Assembly (NCBI RefSeq): GCF_964204645.1
Contig: NC_134034.1
Coordinates: 6,753,414-6,817,413, forward strand
Reading direction: 5' to 3'
From: Tubulanus polymorphus
Lineage: Eukaryota > Nemertea > Palaeonemertea > Tubulaniformes > Tubulanidae
DNA: 64,000 bases
In this document: piece after piece, positions 20,240 through 31,675 of the stretch
How positions within the stretch are numbered: position 1 is the first letter of the stretch
How the letters are laid out: every line of letters begins with the position of its first letter
Notes under the pieces: model-generated
Databases searched by the model: none
Seen by the model: the letters and a program-made list of their open reading frames with translations, nothing else
What the model was told of the DNA's origin: nothing
Translations under genes and position numbers: made by a program

Positions 20240-20748
20240 CAGTAAACCTTGCATAAGTCGGATCGGATATAGTCGGATTAACGGACAAGTCGTATAAATT
20301 CAGAGGTCCCATTTTATTCTTCTTATTTTCAAGTAAATTTCTGTCCCAAAGTCGAATTTTACTAGTTGGAAACTTGCCTACATCATAGTGTGAAGTGTGG
20401 TCCCAAAATATAAAATCTACTTAAATTATAGTCTCAAAGTTGGATCGTTTATTGATCATGTGTGCGCTTGCGGGTAGTATTCTGTCCGATGGGGAAATTG
20501 TGGAATTTGTCCGGGATTCCACAATTGAGATTGATGATGACGATGATGACCAAACAGAGTATCATCCAGTCAGCACATCTGAAGCTTTAGATTCACTGAA
20601 AAAACTCTATGGATATCTGTTGGCCAGCAAAGATGTAAACTATGACAAGGAGCTTGATTGTTTACACTTTTGTATCCAAAGTACAGAACAAACGTGCCAG
20701 ACAATCAACAATTTGAGTTTTTTAAACCTGTTTAGAACGCTGGATTAA
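20240..20748 (+). pseudogene. pogo/Tigger-type DNA transposon remnant, transposase C-terminus
   Basis: It begins CAGTAAACCTTGCATAAGTC with further TAGTCGGATTAA and AAGTCGTATAA motifs. This is the look of Tigger-family ends (CAGT...ATAAGTCGGA). The frame 20440-20748 encodes an acidic DDDDDD run followed by STSEALDSLKKLYGYLL and a Gln/Thr-rich helix ending in INNLSFLNLF. This is how Tigger transposases end (acidic stretch, helix, Q..I..FF). The DDE core and the right TIR are missing, so this is a solo end with an internally deleted gene. Confidence 0.6.
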
Positions 20749-20764
20749 TTAACGACCACAGCTT

Positions 20765-21080
20765 GACCCCGATCAAATGAACTTGAAACTCACCACAATC
20801 ATAGAAAAGTTGTAAGCTACAACTTTCTAATTCATTGTTGTAACAAAATATGCTTAGGTATCAATACTATGTGGAAAAACTTTTTCCCACCAACGAATGA
20901 GTACTAATGACACCAAGATGGCCGCCAATTACCTGTCTCACGTATAAAACATCCCTTTCCAAAGAATACCCATCAGCGATTGCAATGAGAAATGGCAAAC
21001 CAGTAGGAAGCTACAGGACTCAGAATTTGGGCCAAAATTGACATTTTGGGCACTAAAAAGGTCATAGGGCTAAAAAGGGA
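20765..21080. repeat. Pearl-like repeat, partial copy
   Basis: It matches the full copy at 54128-55528 over the ACTTGAAACTCACCACAATC unit, the TTTTTCCCACC..CGAATGAGTACT block, the CACCAAGATGGCCGCCAATT block and AGGAAGCTACAGGACTCAGA. It is truncated at both ends. A short AACAAGAGGCCCATGGACC piece follows at 21080-21100. Confidence 0.75.
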
Positions 21081-22029
21081 ACAAGAGGCCCATGGACCTT
21101 GAAGCATTGGTAGATTATACTGTGGTAGGTATTAAGTGGTTAATGTATTACATCTACCGGCGAATGTTCTATGACAATGTTGATTGGGAGGACCACAGAC
21201 ATAAGGTCAATTCGTGTTAGTACGATTTTCATTTACGCTGAAAATGAATTTCATTTTTCTGCCGAACGATTGAGCCTAGGCTATTTGTATAATGCGATTC
21301 TGTTAAAAAGACGAAACCAGTTTATTCTGATGTTTTCCATCATGTCGCAGCTAAGATATTCATATCAATCAAGATTTGGAACCCATTTAATACAACAATC
21401 TTCGGCACTTTCGACTACACAAGGTGTGTATCAACGATGTAAAATTACAGTTTTTGGAACTAAAATTTGTATTTCCGAGTGGTACTTACCCTTTCCTATG
21501 GTTTTGCCAATATTTTCTAAATTTGGATTGATCGCCAATGGTTTTTCTATACGACCCGGCCCTGTGGTATTGCATTTAGACACCGACGAAATCCGCCATC
21601 TTTTTATGCCATAGCAGACCCAAGAATGCAGCTATGCGGGGCAGGTGGGTGGGATTCCCACCATAGGAAAGGGTAAGCTGCTCGGAAACACAAATTTTAG
21701 TTCCAAAAAGTGTAATATTTCCGTTGAGTACTGTACCCTTTCCTATGGTTTTTGCTAGATTAGCCTAGCACAAGGATGGTCCATTTGATCCAGCAAGCGG
21801 GGGAGGACTGGTGTGGGTGGGAACGCATACGCATGCATCCCCGACCAATCCAGAGAGAAGGTGTCAACCCTACGCTTCTGCATCTGGAAACGGGGAAACA
21901 AACAGTGGACACCTCCGATTGAACCAGGTGGCAAACAGATCAAGCAGCGGATTGCCGAACATGTCTCAAACCCAATTGGCTATTTCTTGGTGGAGAACCC
22001 ATTCTGTCGCAATAGCCTAACCTCGACGA

Positions 22030-23340
22030 GAAAGAGCATCGGCCATCACGTTCCTTTTCCCGGCTAAATGTGCCACAGTCAGGGAAACTCACTTTGCCTG
22101 GCACCAAAGAAGAATTTTGGCTGACAGATCTGTGAGGGTTTCTGAGTGAGTGCCCCCTTGATTCTGAAGGTAAGCCCTCACAGTTGAATGGTCCGTGGCT
22201 AACCAAATATAATGGCCCTCCACTCTCCTGTGAAAGAACTTCAGAGCGTTCCACACGACGAGCATTTTCAGGAAATTTATGTAGCGAGACCACCTCCCAA
22301 AGATCTGGACTTAGATCAGTTGGAGGTACAGGAATCAAGGTCTCCCGGTTGCCCTTCGACTGAGACCAGAAGACTTTCCATTATTGTTGCAAGCGCCTGC
22401 TTCTGAGGTGGCCTAAGGGCACCACCAGACCCATTGAGCTGATGGAGCCTAGAAGCCGTGACCGGTAATGAGCTATTATCAGTGACCAGTAACAAGCTAT
22501 TCTCGGGGTTGTGGACACTCCCGCTACAGCTTCTTGAAGTTTGGCTACTTGAGCCATGGACGGAAAAACTTTGCCGATTCGGAGATCGAAGTCCATGCTG
22601 AGATAAGTGAACTGTTGGGCCTGCGTCAACTGAGATTTTTCCCTGTTTACGCAGAACCCTAGCTGATGGACTAAGTCCAAGACTGAGGTCATTGCCGCCG
22701 GACATTCTTGAGCCGAGTTTGCGACTATTAACCAGTCGTCGAGGTAAACGAACAGTCAAACACCCCTGGACTGAAGTACCTACTGAACGGCCTTGACCAA
22801 CTTAGTCAAAACCCACGGGGCTGTACTGACGCCAAATGGAACAGACCTGAACTGGAACTGGCAGCCTTTCCACTTTATCCTGAGAAATCGCCGAGATTTT
22901 GGGTGAATTGGAACCTGAAAATAAGCATCTTTCAGGTCCAATGAAGCTGCCCATTGACCCGGACGGAGCCCCTTGAATCACGTCCTTGGGTTTGGTCATC
23001 CGGAACCTTGGGAAGTCTAGGTGCCGATTGAGGGATGACAGATCTATCAACATCCATTGACCCCCTGTGGCCTTTGGTACCATGAATATTCGAGAAAACC
23101 AGCCGGGAGAAGTTTTGTTGCAAACTGGTTCTATCGCTCCCTTCTCGGCCAATTCCCCAAGAGCCGGAAAGATTAAGGCCTCCTGACCTGGTTTTGGCCG
23201 CATGTCGGGAGGTGACCTCGTCAGGCGCGGTCGCTTAAGGAAACGGAGACGGTAGCCACGTGAGACGACCCGGGAGGGCCAACCATCTCCAAAAAGGTTG
23301 GACCAGTGGGTGGCTACCTGTTGCTGACAACCATCCACTG
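22030..23340 (-). pseudogene. DIRS copy A, reverse transcriptase and RNase H remains
   Basis: Read on the minus strand: the RT start EALIFPALGELAEKGAIEPV, then TSPGWFSRIFMVPKATGG and DLSSLNRHLDFPRFRMTKPKDVI, then a broken palm. The YLDDWL box is encoded near 22740, preceded at once by an in-frame TGA (22756-22758). VNREKSQLTQAQQFTYL follows. The RNase H part is shortened by a deletion near 22285 that removes the first catalytic block. Several frameshifts. The same TGA is present in copy C. Confidence 0.8.
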
Positions 23341-24211
23341 GTCCCGAGAATTCATTTCCAGTTTTTCTGAAAGAGCCACTTTTCGGGGCCTTCCCTGTGC
23401 CCTGATACGAACCGGAACTGTTATGACCGGATGAGGCTTGATGCTATTGTTGGAGCTGTGCGCTAGTTCTCCAACCGGCATCTGAAGCCGCCTGAGAAAG
23501 CTCTGAAGTTTGAGTTGGCCCTGTTTGAGTCCGTGCCGAACCTTGCGCCACTGGTGCCGGACCAGAACACTTTTTCCACGGGGTTTGGATGGTGGGCTCG
23601 GTCTGGACCGCACCAACCGGAGAAAAGATGCGAAGACGTCACCAATGGAGCTCTCAGTAAAGAATTGGACACCATATCAGGTAAACGAGCTTTGGAACTG
23701 GAGTCCATAACTGACTGACGGAAGGCTAAAACAAGATTAGCCTGACCCCGAAACGACAACGGAATGACATGTGAAACTGACCGAGCTAAAGATTGGATAA
23801 TCCGGTCCATTCCCTCTAGTTTTAGGGCAACTGACTCTGGGTCGGAGCCCCCATGGACGGCGGCGAGAGTTTAGCAAAGCTCGCCTGTCAACACCTTCAG
23901 TGCCATATCCTGGAACGAGCCAACCCTGGTAAGATTGTCCAGGATTGACGTCATGACCACCAAACCGAACTTAGGCAAACGAATACCCGACTGCGCTGAA
24001 CCAGTATCGGGGCTGATCAAAGTATAATCAGCATCCAGGCAGCTATGACTATGATCCACAGCACCTGGAGTTGCATAATACATCGAGTGAAATGCGCCTA
24101 TAGGCTAGGGGATTGGTTGAACTAGAATATTTTCCAGAATTCGTACCCTGTTCTGGAGGGGAAAACGAAAATGTTCCAGGGCGACATTCACCCCATAATT
24201 GCGTATCTAAT
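23314..24211 (-). pseudogene. DIRS copy A, Gag-like segment
   Basis: The segment corresponds to 47912-48877 of copy C and 35586-36700 of copy B. Readable pieces include the YYATPGAVDHSHSC stretch, RLPKFGLVVMTSILDNLTRVGSFQDMALK and RIIQSLARSVSHVIPLS. Frameshifts and stops are frequent. The segment is cut by the MITE at 24212; coding homologous to the region upstream resumes at 24585. Confidence 0.75.
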
Positions 24212-24584
24212 CTAATGTCTATTTCAACCTGACTTGAGAGCATTCCGGGTGGCCTAGCTCGCTAATTTTTGGTAGTACATACCTGATAAAGGTCTTAATG
24301 GGACCAGAAAGGACAGGCAGTCGACCTAAATCATGATTTTTAAACTTTTATAAATATATTGTAAAACTTTCAAATCATGGAGTCTCTTTTCTCTCAGGAA
24401 CCCCTCTCAATGCAGACTTTTTGGATATCCTTCAATACAGTTTAAAGAGGATTAAAAAACGATATTTTAGGTCGACTGCCTGTCCCTTCTGGTCCTAATA
24501 CGACTTTTATCAGGTATGTACTACTAAAACTGACTGAGCTAGACCACCCGGAATGCTCTCAAGTCAGGTTGAAATAGGCATTAG
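24212..24584. mobile_element. Foldback MITE, 373 bp, ~130-bp inverted arms
   Basis: It starts CTAATGTCTATTTCAACC and ends with the inverted copy. The arms run through GTAGTACATACCTGATAAA and AGGTCGACTGCCTGTCC. The uninterrupted site is visible in DIRS copy C at 48862-48890 (GCGTATCCAAT / GCCCATTCTCT), which proves the insertion. A 501-bp relative lies at 58150-58650. Confidence 0.85.
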
Positions 24585-24717
24585 CCCATTCTCTTGAAAC
24601 CGCTGATAATTCACGTAAAACATTAAGATCAGAGTCCGGAGGGTGATAAGCTTCCATTGACCCACCGACCAGAGGAGCTGCTGTGGGCTTAGCACGAGTT
24701 TCCCCGTGTTTTACAAA

Positions 24718-25106
24718 ACAAGAGCCCCAAGGGCACTATGGCCAGCCAGTCAGCTTTTCATAAAATGGCAATTGATGATGATGCATTCTGTGGGTTAAAT
24801 CTGTCAAAATACACTCCCAGCTCAGAGTCAATACCTAATAATTTACTTAATACAATTGTAGAATACAAAAGTAGCACAGACAGCGACTGGATCTGGCAGG
24901 AACAAATACCTCAGATAAATCTTTTCCCTTGATCTTATTGATTTTAATGCGGAATAGAATTAATTTTCTGGAATTTGCTGAAAACAAAATTGACTTGGAT
25001 TTGTTGTTTTTATTTGTTCAATAAAGTAAAATTGAATTGAATTTGATTTTTTTTTACGGAATGAAATTTGATTGAATTTGTAGTTTCAGCACATGGCTAA
25101 TTAGGA
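24718..25106 (+). repeat. SINE-like or LINE-derived repeat inside DIRS copy A
   Basis: It starts ACAAGAGCCCCAAGGGCAC, a common 5' start of short retroelements in marine invertebrates (compare 21084 and 53911), and ends in a T/A-rich tail with TTCAATAAAGTAAAATTGAATTG. A 64-codon frame at 24738-24932 is open but unrecognised. DIRS sequence continues after 25622, so this and the following repeat form one insertion. Confidence 0.5.
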
Positions 25107-25625
25107 TATAAAGGTCATCTATCCCGATTTAAGAAAAAGCTATTTTTCCCGGACTTTGCACAATGGTCAATGATATTTTCTGTAGTGCTGCTAATAAAAA
25201 TATTCCTCCGAAAAACCAAATCAACTAAAGCTTTCACAGAAATCGATCTTGAAATACAATTTTAGATCTTAAAATAAAACCCAGAAGTAAAACGGTAGAC
25301 ATTACCGCGGGTTCACGTGAACACCTGCTGATTTCTGCGGCTAAGCCAATCATAGAGGAGTCTTTGCTTTCTGATTGGCTTTTCAAAACCAATATTTTTA
25401 CGATCAGATATTCGTGAAAAAGCTCATATAAATTTTAACGAGACCCTCTTTCAAAATTCAGCTACATAGAGTTTGGAGAATGGATAATGCTTTAATCTAT
25501 GATTTGTATGAATATATGCTCAGTTGGACAGTAAAAGAGCCTTTGCTTTGGAAACCATGTCATTTAAATTCGCTCCATTTGTATAATAATAGGCTCAGCC
25601 TACGGCTGGCCTAAAAATCACTAAT
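25107..25625. repeat. Dispersed repeat, second copy of 7397-7890
   Basis: Same orientation as the copy at 7397-7890, ending in AATAGGCTCAGCCTACGGCT. It has an extra stretch near 25200 relative to the other copy. Non-coding. Confidence 0.65.
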
Positions 25626-25660
25626 CATTGCTCTAAATAGCATGTCCCTGCGGGTTCGGA

Positions 25661-26655
25661 TTAAACTGAACGGGACAAAGATACGTTGTGAACCAGGGAA
25701 GTCCCCATTGAATGGGGCAACCCAAAAATGCTTGCGGCAGGAACGACACAAGAAGGAATTTCCACTTCTGGGACCAGATCCTCATTGAAATCAGACCCTA
25801 CCCCAGCATCCAGGAATTCAGAGTCATTTCGAATTCCGAATAACTGAGTGGGCTTGCGAACTTCTGACCGGACAATCAGGAATAGGCTAACCTGTTGTAG
25901 AAGTTGCAGTAACAACTTGTTGCGACGATGATAACAAGTTTAAAATTTTTTCTTCGAATACACAGAAATCCTACTGAGTCAGGAATTTTCCAATATCCTG
26001 ACGATCATGACGACTTCGGTGACGGTCCCTCGAATGGGATCGAGACCTGCTAATAGAACTACCTTCTTCGCTAACTGACGTCGACGAATGATGAGGCGAC
26101 TGCCGGCGAAACTTTCTGCAATAACGATCATAATTCCTCTCGTGATCTATCCTTGATCTGCTAGGAGAACTTGCGCGTTTATTACGTTCACGGTGCCTGG
26201 ACCTGGTGTAAGAGCGAGCTCTATCCCCAGAGCGACGAACGTCAGAATCCGACGAACTGCATGCCAATGACCGAACAGGAAGTTCAGAACCGGGTGACAT
26301 CTGGACCAGACCGGTGCCCGAACTGGACTGGTACCGACCGGACCAGTGCCGGTATCTTGACTACCTCGGCCGCGTGCTTGGTTCAGATCCTGTAGTCTGA
26401 ACCAGTGATTGACCGGTCATTCACCGGAGACCGGTGCCGCAGAACTAGCGTTCCTCCCTGGTGAATGGAGTTGGGAACCCAACCGTGCAAGTACAGCCGG
26501 CGACTGCTCCGCCATATGATTTGAAATCGAATAAGAGACGTCAGTGGGGACGTCGGCCGAAACCGACAAATCTCTACTATTAATGCGACAACGATCTTTC
26601 AGTTTCTGAGCCTTATCGGCCCGAATCCAAAGGTCCTCTGACCGAACCTCCGAAG
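25661..26655 (-). pseudogene. DIRS copy A, N-terminal Gag-like part with Arg/Ser-rich domain
   Basis: At 25661-25915 the pieces match copy C's PVRSSPAHSVLRN region. At 25971-26300 the protein is dense in Arg and Ser: SRSRSHSRDRHRSRHDRQD, and RARSYTRSRHRERNKR before it. Serine/arginine-rich tracts of this type are typical of splicing-related proteins. The same domain recurs at 50333-50896 (copy C) and 36960-37435 (copy B), so it is an inherited part of the element. Confidence 0.7.
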
Positions 26656-26660
26656 TCGGA

Positions 26661-26913
26661 GCTGTGTGGCCGAGTGGTTAGAGAGTTTGGCTCTGTAGTG
26701 TCCTCGGGCAAGGCACTTATCCTCATAGCCTCTCTCCACCCAGGAGAAAATGGGTACCTGGCCTGATGACTCCTGAGCGCTTGTTAGCAGCTCTGTTACT
26801 TCTCCCCAAGGAGAGATGACTGATACATGTAAGAGTATAAAATTGGCCGGGGTAATAATACCGAAAATGTTAATGTCTAAATAAGACACATATTATTATT
26901 GTCATTATTATTA
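26661..26913 (+). mobile_element. tRNA-derived SINE, missing the B-box region
   Basis: It opens GCTGTGTGGCCGAGTGGTTA, a tRNA Leu/Ser-like A box (TGGCCGAGTGG). After an apparent deletion of the anticodon-to-B-box part comes a body with GGGCAAGGCACTTATCCTCA and CACCCAGGAGAAAATGGGTACC, and an ATT-repeat tail. This layout and body are those of widespread metazoan SINEs. It lies in DIRS copy A and faces the opposite strand. Confidence 0.75.
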
Positions 26914-27246
26914 GGTCTTGCAAGGATTACCTCTGGAGCAGATTTGCGCCTACACGACGCACACGAAACGTGGTCGTCCCAGGCATCGAATAAATGTCAA
27001 CATCCTTCCCCACCACGACGTTGACCTTTAGGAGGGGGCGGCATAATTATTCAATCAATCGTTCAGGAATAATGAATTAAATCAAAATTATATTAAATCA
27101 AATTAGTTAAATTATCTCGGGAAAAAAGAAACAAGGGATAGCCCCCAAACCGAACGGACTCACCGTTACGAGAGTGACAACTCCCTTAACTTCCTAAATC
27201 CCTTTATTCTTTGGCGAAAAAATCCAACACATTCATAAGCAAGAAC
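26914..27246 (-). other. DIRS copy A leader
   Basis: The segment corresponds to copy C around 50980-51290 (GATTTGCGCCT.CACGACGCAC, CCCCACCACGA.GTTGACC). It is the non-coding region between the Gag-like frame and the right terminal repeat. I see no gene. Confidence 0.6.
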
Positions 27247-27544
27247 GCCAAGAAAAAAGATGGCGGATTTCGCCGGTGGCTAAATACAATACCGCAGGGC
27301 GGAGTCGTATAGAAAAACCATTGGCAATCCATCCAAATTTAGAAAATATTGGCAAAAACCATAGGAAAGGGTACAGTACTCGACGGAAATACTTTAAGGG
27401 TAATCTAAAGCGACTGTGGTGTTTTTTGCATGAACTGTTAGGGCTTTTGCTGAATAATGAAAACAAAAACAGAACGATTTTTCTGAATAAATGGACGGAC
27501 GGAGGCGGATACTAAGTCCCCCGCCCGTGCCCTACACCGCGCGG

Positions 27545-28776
27545 GGACAAAAAACCAATGACCTTAAAGATTAACGCATTGTTACATCATGTCATAAGCT
27601 ACAACTTTGCAATCGATTGTGGTCATAAAACATCCATAGGTACCAATATAAATACCGTAAAAACCGGCGTATAAGTCGAGTTTTTAATCCATAATTTTAC
27701 CACTAAAATATTGACCTCAACTTATAAGCCGAGTACAGTTTTCTACTTAGTATTTTCAGGTCACAATATTGATCAATGAAGTTTTATTACAAGTTCTATG
27801 AAACAAATAAGACTGTGCCCGTCTTCTCACTGCTATAATAGTTCGAATAATAGTTCACGATAAATTATGTTATTATGTTAAAAAAAAGTTCTTTCATTTC
27901 AACACAGCTTCACTTGAATGATACATTCATATATGCGCGCTCAGAGCAGTGCTTCATACATAACACTATATAAAGCGTGTGACTCGTGCTACTATATCAC
28001 TGTATGGTAGTGTAGGCCTAAAAAACCATCTCGACATATACGCCGCATAGACTTATATGCCGGTTTTTACGGTAGGCAAATTGTATATAAGTCAATATTC
28101 AACTCCCCCCAACTGGTTAAGAAAAACCTCTTTTCTACAAGAGGAGATGAATAATACGACAGTGATACTATTGATCAAATATCAAGAGTATAAGTCAAAA
28201 CCTGTCGATATATTCTTCAAAAACATTTTTCTAAGTACAAATGAGGACTAATGACACTAAGATGGCTGCTGATTGTGTTGCGCTTAACTGATCAAAGAAT
28301 CTGTCTGATATATTTTTAGAGCTCTTTTCAAAGCATCAAGAATTTCAAGGACCTTTTTGGGCACAAAAAAGGAAAGGTCTCGTGACGGCCATCTTGTATT
28401 TAATTGACCCAAATTTTCTCATGCTAATGCACTGTGTGGGAATACAAGCATATGAGAAAGATCAAGATCAAAGCTTTTCCAAAATTTCCCTTGAAAACTT
28501 CACAAATATGTAGAAAGTGCCGATTTTGGCTAACAACAATGGTTTTCAGTCGACCATTCTGATTCTGAACTGGCCAGTTTTCGGGGAGAATATGTATCTA
28601 GGGTAGATACATGTATAAACCATGTATAAACCAAAGATCAAGACAATCCATTAAATCGTCTTGAAAACTTCCCAAAACAACTGGATTCCATATACGGACA
28701 GACAAACGGATGAACGGACAGATGGATGAAAAGTTAACACAATAGCCCCCTGGGACTAAAGTACCAAGTGGGCTAA
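27545..28776. repeat. Pearl-like repeat, diverged copy split by a MITE
   Basis: The left part (27545-27652) matches the AATGACCTT.AA.. / CATAAGCTACAACTTTGCAA unit. The right part (28073-28776) runs from CAATATTCAACTCCCCCC to CCCCCTGGGACTAAAGTACC..AAGTGGGCTAA, the 3' end of the repeat. The MITE at 27655-28072 separates them at a TA. Confidence 0.65.
27655..28072. mobile_element. 418-bp MITE with CCGTAAAAACCGG ends and TA duplication
   Basis: The left end is CCGTAAAAACCGGCGTATAA, the right end the inverted TTATATGCCGGTTTTTACGG. TA flanks both sides. It belongs to a set of four such elements (also 29518, 32235, 49446). It is probably a non-autonomous Tc1/mariner-pogo group member. Confidence 0.75.
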
Positions 28777-28997
28777 AATGATTGCTTGGGCATTGGCAAG
28801 GTCAACATGGATCGTCAGAGGGGGTGGGTACAGACAGCAGAGTGACAAGTGCAGGAGTCTATGCACGGGCAAGCTAACTACAAGATACCTGGCAACCCTT
28901 TGTCGTGGGGGTATAAAAATTCTTTAACCTGAGCAAAGATGCATATGTTCATATATTTCTATATGTTTTTGATAGAATATACTAATGTTGAGCTTAC

Positions 28998-29111
28998 CGA
29001 TAAGTGCAGATTCCGTTTCTTGGTCGGATTTCAAGTATATGCTTTTTTCAGTGAAATATTCCCAACGTATGACATCATAACGCTGGGTTGGTTTATGAGG
29101 AACATCGATAT
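28998..29111 (-). CDS. CHPF: CHPF-like, coding exon 5
   Basis: The exon is 114 bp. The acceptor is ATATTTATAG|AT at 29112, the donor CG|GTAAGC at 28998/28997. It enters at phase 1 and leaves at phase 1. It encodes DVPHKPTQRYDVIRWEYFTE and a further ~13 residues ending SALIG. R(F/Y)xVxRWxYFTE is a signature of the central region of CHPF/CHSY proteins. Exon 6 continues without a gap in the family alignment. Confidence 0.88.
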
Positions 29112-29266
29112 CTATAAATATTATACTTAATGGCATTCAATGAAGAAAAGAAGAATCTTGAGGTAATAGTCATAACTACACCTGGGAAAGTAATTGTCGA
29201 TAAGTGAAACCAGGTCAAAATTATTTTTCATATTACATATGGTAGGATATATGAAAGGAACCATAC

Positions 29267-29385
29267 CGACAGGCCATTGATATGCATCTTTGCCAATAGG
29301 TGTCAAATAACTGACTTGTTTTATTTCATGGCGATTGTCTTCTATCTTCTTGTGAATCTGATGGATCTGATGATGACAAAATTCT
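29267..29385 (-). CDS. CHPF: CHPF-like, coding exon 4
   Basis: The exon is 119 bp. The acceptor is TTTGCTACAG|AG at 29386. The donor is CG|GTATGG, weaker than the others, so the 3' limit is the least certain of the gene; the 155-bp intron to exon 5 is short but plausible. It enters at phase 2 and encodes FCHHQIHQIHKKIEDNRHEI, then SYLTPIGKDAYQWPV. In CHPF the WP(V/I)G motif likewise sits just before the RWxYFTE segment. Confidence 0.82.
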
Positions 29386-29517
29386 CTGTAGCAAAGATAA
29401 ACAAGATAAAAATTACCTACAGGAGCTCCATGGACATTGAGAAAATTGGAAGTTCCAGACAATTTGTTAAAAAGAACAAGGCCCCATGGAAGGCTAGGGG
29501 TTAAAGAAGCTTAAGTA

Positions 29518-30171
29518 CCGTATTTTCCGGTGTATAAGTTGAGTTTTTGAGACCAAAAATCATGTCCAAAAAACGTAGGTCGACTTATACAACTGCTACA
29601 CTTTCGATATCGTTTTAAACTGACGTTGTTTAGAGTTCAAGGTCGCCATGATGAAATGGGATATTAATTTATGTTAGGCTACACTCATATACCAATTAGA
29701 ATTTAGGATGTTGATAAAAAAAGTTTCTTATAGTTTGGAAATGTTTCATAATTAACTAATGTTAAAAATCAAAAGAGAAAGAAAACCGCGTATATTCATT
29801 GTACAGTGTTTATATAAGCCGCGATGCTGTGGCAGCGTGCCAATAATCAATACACAGTCAGTCTAATACTAGACTACAGGCGCGCGGCATTCAACGTATA
29901 CACTACACATTCAACACGTGGATACAAACAATGAGCACTAATCCGGTAATTTAATATTAGAAACAGATCCCAATGATTTAATAAAGCAAACAGTGGTAAA
30001 GACTCTCAACTACTTTGAGAATGACATCGGCACTGTTTTCAATTTGACATATGTAAACACATGAAGAAGCGACTCGACTTATACACCGACTATAGACCTA
30101 GCACAACTTTTTAAACTGAAAATTTGACCTCGACTTATACACCGGGTCGACTTGTACACCGGAAAATACGG
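29518..30171. mobile_element. 654-bp MITE with CCGTATTTTCCGG ends and TA duplication
   Basis: Left end CCGTATTTTCCGGTGTATAA, right end ACACCGGAAAATACGG, with TA on each side (29516-29517, 30172-30173). Inside each end is an ATAAGT.GA motif. A second tandem GTATAAGTCG.. copy stands next to the right end. There is no transposase. It lies in CHPF intron 3. Confidence 0.85.
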
Positions 30172-30693
30172 TAATCAAGTATAAATGTTTTACAAGATAA
30201 GCAAACTTGCCCTTTCCAACACATCTCTCAGAAGATGGTGATCTTGCCCAACCTGCATTGCTAGCTTCGAACCCACCCCTTTTTGCCCTAATCAGAAAGA
30301 GCCTCTACAAAATCCATTGGCATATCATAACATGGCATTTTTCCGCTTGTTTGTGATAAAGGACTATTGAGATTATTGTCTGCAAATATGCCAAGGCGCA
30401 GATTCAGACAGTAGAACAGCAGATGTGCAGATAATCTTAAACCAAAAGGGCATTAATCAGTCATCCATCAATTCCAAAAAAAGAAACAAGGACACTTTAA
30501 GTTGTCTCTAGCAAACCAAAAAGTAGAAATGGGCACATATAGTCATCCCTATATCAATCCCAAAATTAGAATAGGGCACATTTTAACAAAACTAGGCAGA
30601 TAATCTTAAACAAATGGGCACATTCAGTCATCCATCAATTCCAAACAAAGGAACAAGAAAGGGCACTTTCAGTAGTCTCTAGCAAACCAAAAT

Positions 30694-31135
30694 GTAAACT
30701 AGGGGTCGATGGAGACCATGCACACTTGGGAAGTGGTTTCAAATGCTCAATGTTCAAAATTTCAATATTCAACGCCCCCAGGTGACCATACACAAGATCC
30801 AATGACCTTGAAACTCACAGAAATCATAGAATACGTCAAGAGCTACAATTTTACTTTTATAAATATATTGTGGTAACAAAATATGCCTAAGTATCAATAT
30901 AATTTGGAAAACCTAATTTACTTTACTATTCAATGCCCCTGGTGACCATATACAAAAACCAATGACCTCGAAACTCACCAAAATCATAGAACATTTCATG
31001 AGCTACAACTTTGCAAACGATTGCGATAACAAAATATGCCTAGGTACCAATAAAATATGAAAATACTAAGTAGTTGTACATTTCAATGTCCACTGGTGAC
31101 CATATACCCACCATAATAGCACTAAAATGAGGCAA
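30694..31135. repeat. Pearl-like repeat, partial copy with two core units
   Basis: It starts ACTAGGGGTC, then CACTTGGGAAGTGGTTTCAA and two tandem core units each holding CCCC.GGTGACCATA and CCAATGACCT.GAAACTCAC. It stops within a third unit near 31100. 30172-30693, upstream, contains a degenerate repetition of AGTCATCCATCAATTCCAAA but nothing coding. Confidence 0.7.
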
Positions 31136-31263
31136 AGCCTCGAATGCCCCCCGGCCTGAAATTCACCGCCACGTGAAGTTACAGGGTTTGTGGTAAATGC
31201 ATTAAAAATATCAAGCCACAATTAGTTCTATAAGAATGATGTTAGAGAACAAAGTGCAACAAG

Positions 31264-31675
31264 AAACGAAATTCTTAATGTGGACTTTCCTAAATTTACA
31301 TGAGTATGTTTAATTTTAATCAGCAACAAAATTAAACATTGGTACTCTAGATAAAGATTATAAGCAGAACAAATGAAAAATAGTGAGAACTATTCGATTG
31401 AATTCAAATGATGGGAGAAGTGACTTTGTACAGACAATAAGATTGAAAATAAGGACAGAAAATATCAAGAAACGAAATTCTTAATATGGACTTTCCTAAA
31501 TCTATATGAGTGTATCAGCATCAAAATCAAACATTGGTACTGTAGATTTAAGAAGAACAAATGAAAAATAGTGAGAACTATTTGATTGAATTCAAATGAT
31601 GGGAGAAAATTGACTTTTTACAGACAATTACATTGAAAATAATGACGGAATATCAAGAAGAAAATGTCTTTCTCA
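31264..31675. repeat. ~206-bp direct duplication
   Basis: AGAAACGAAATTCTTAAT.TGGACTTTCCTAAAT occurs at about 31264 and 31470. The following 170 bp, including AACAAATGAAAAATAGTGAG and TTGAATTCAAATGATGGGAG, are repeated too. Similar words occur near 56940. No gene. Confidence 0.75.

Larger units (their letters stand above)
21446..27390 (-). mobile_element. DIRS-like retroelement copy A, internally deleted and interrupted
   Basis: The inverted terminal repeats are at 21446-21608 and about 27247-27390: the ATCCGCCATCTTTTT/TTTTCTATACGACCCGGCCC stretch on the left, its complement on the right. An internal complementary region follows the left repeat (21660-21770). This is the terminal architecture of DIRS elements. 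Compared with copy C, sequence homologous to 44400-46303 is absent (junction near 21782), so the tyrosine recombinase gene has been deleted. Three later insertions interrupt it: a foldback MITE (24212-24584), a SINE-like piece plus dispersed repeat (24718-25625) and a tRNA-derived SINE (26661-26913). All frames are broken. Confidence 0.85.

Noticed and set aside
22316-22759. Possible independent gene of 147 codons
   Set aside because: It is a frame-shifted reading of the DIRS copy A RT region.
26641-26700. Functional tRNA gene
   Set aside because: Only the A-box half is tRNA-like. The anticodon arm, T arm and B box are missing and a SINE body follows.
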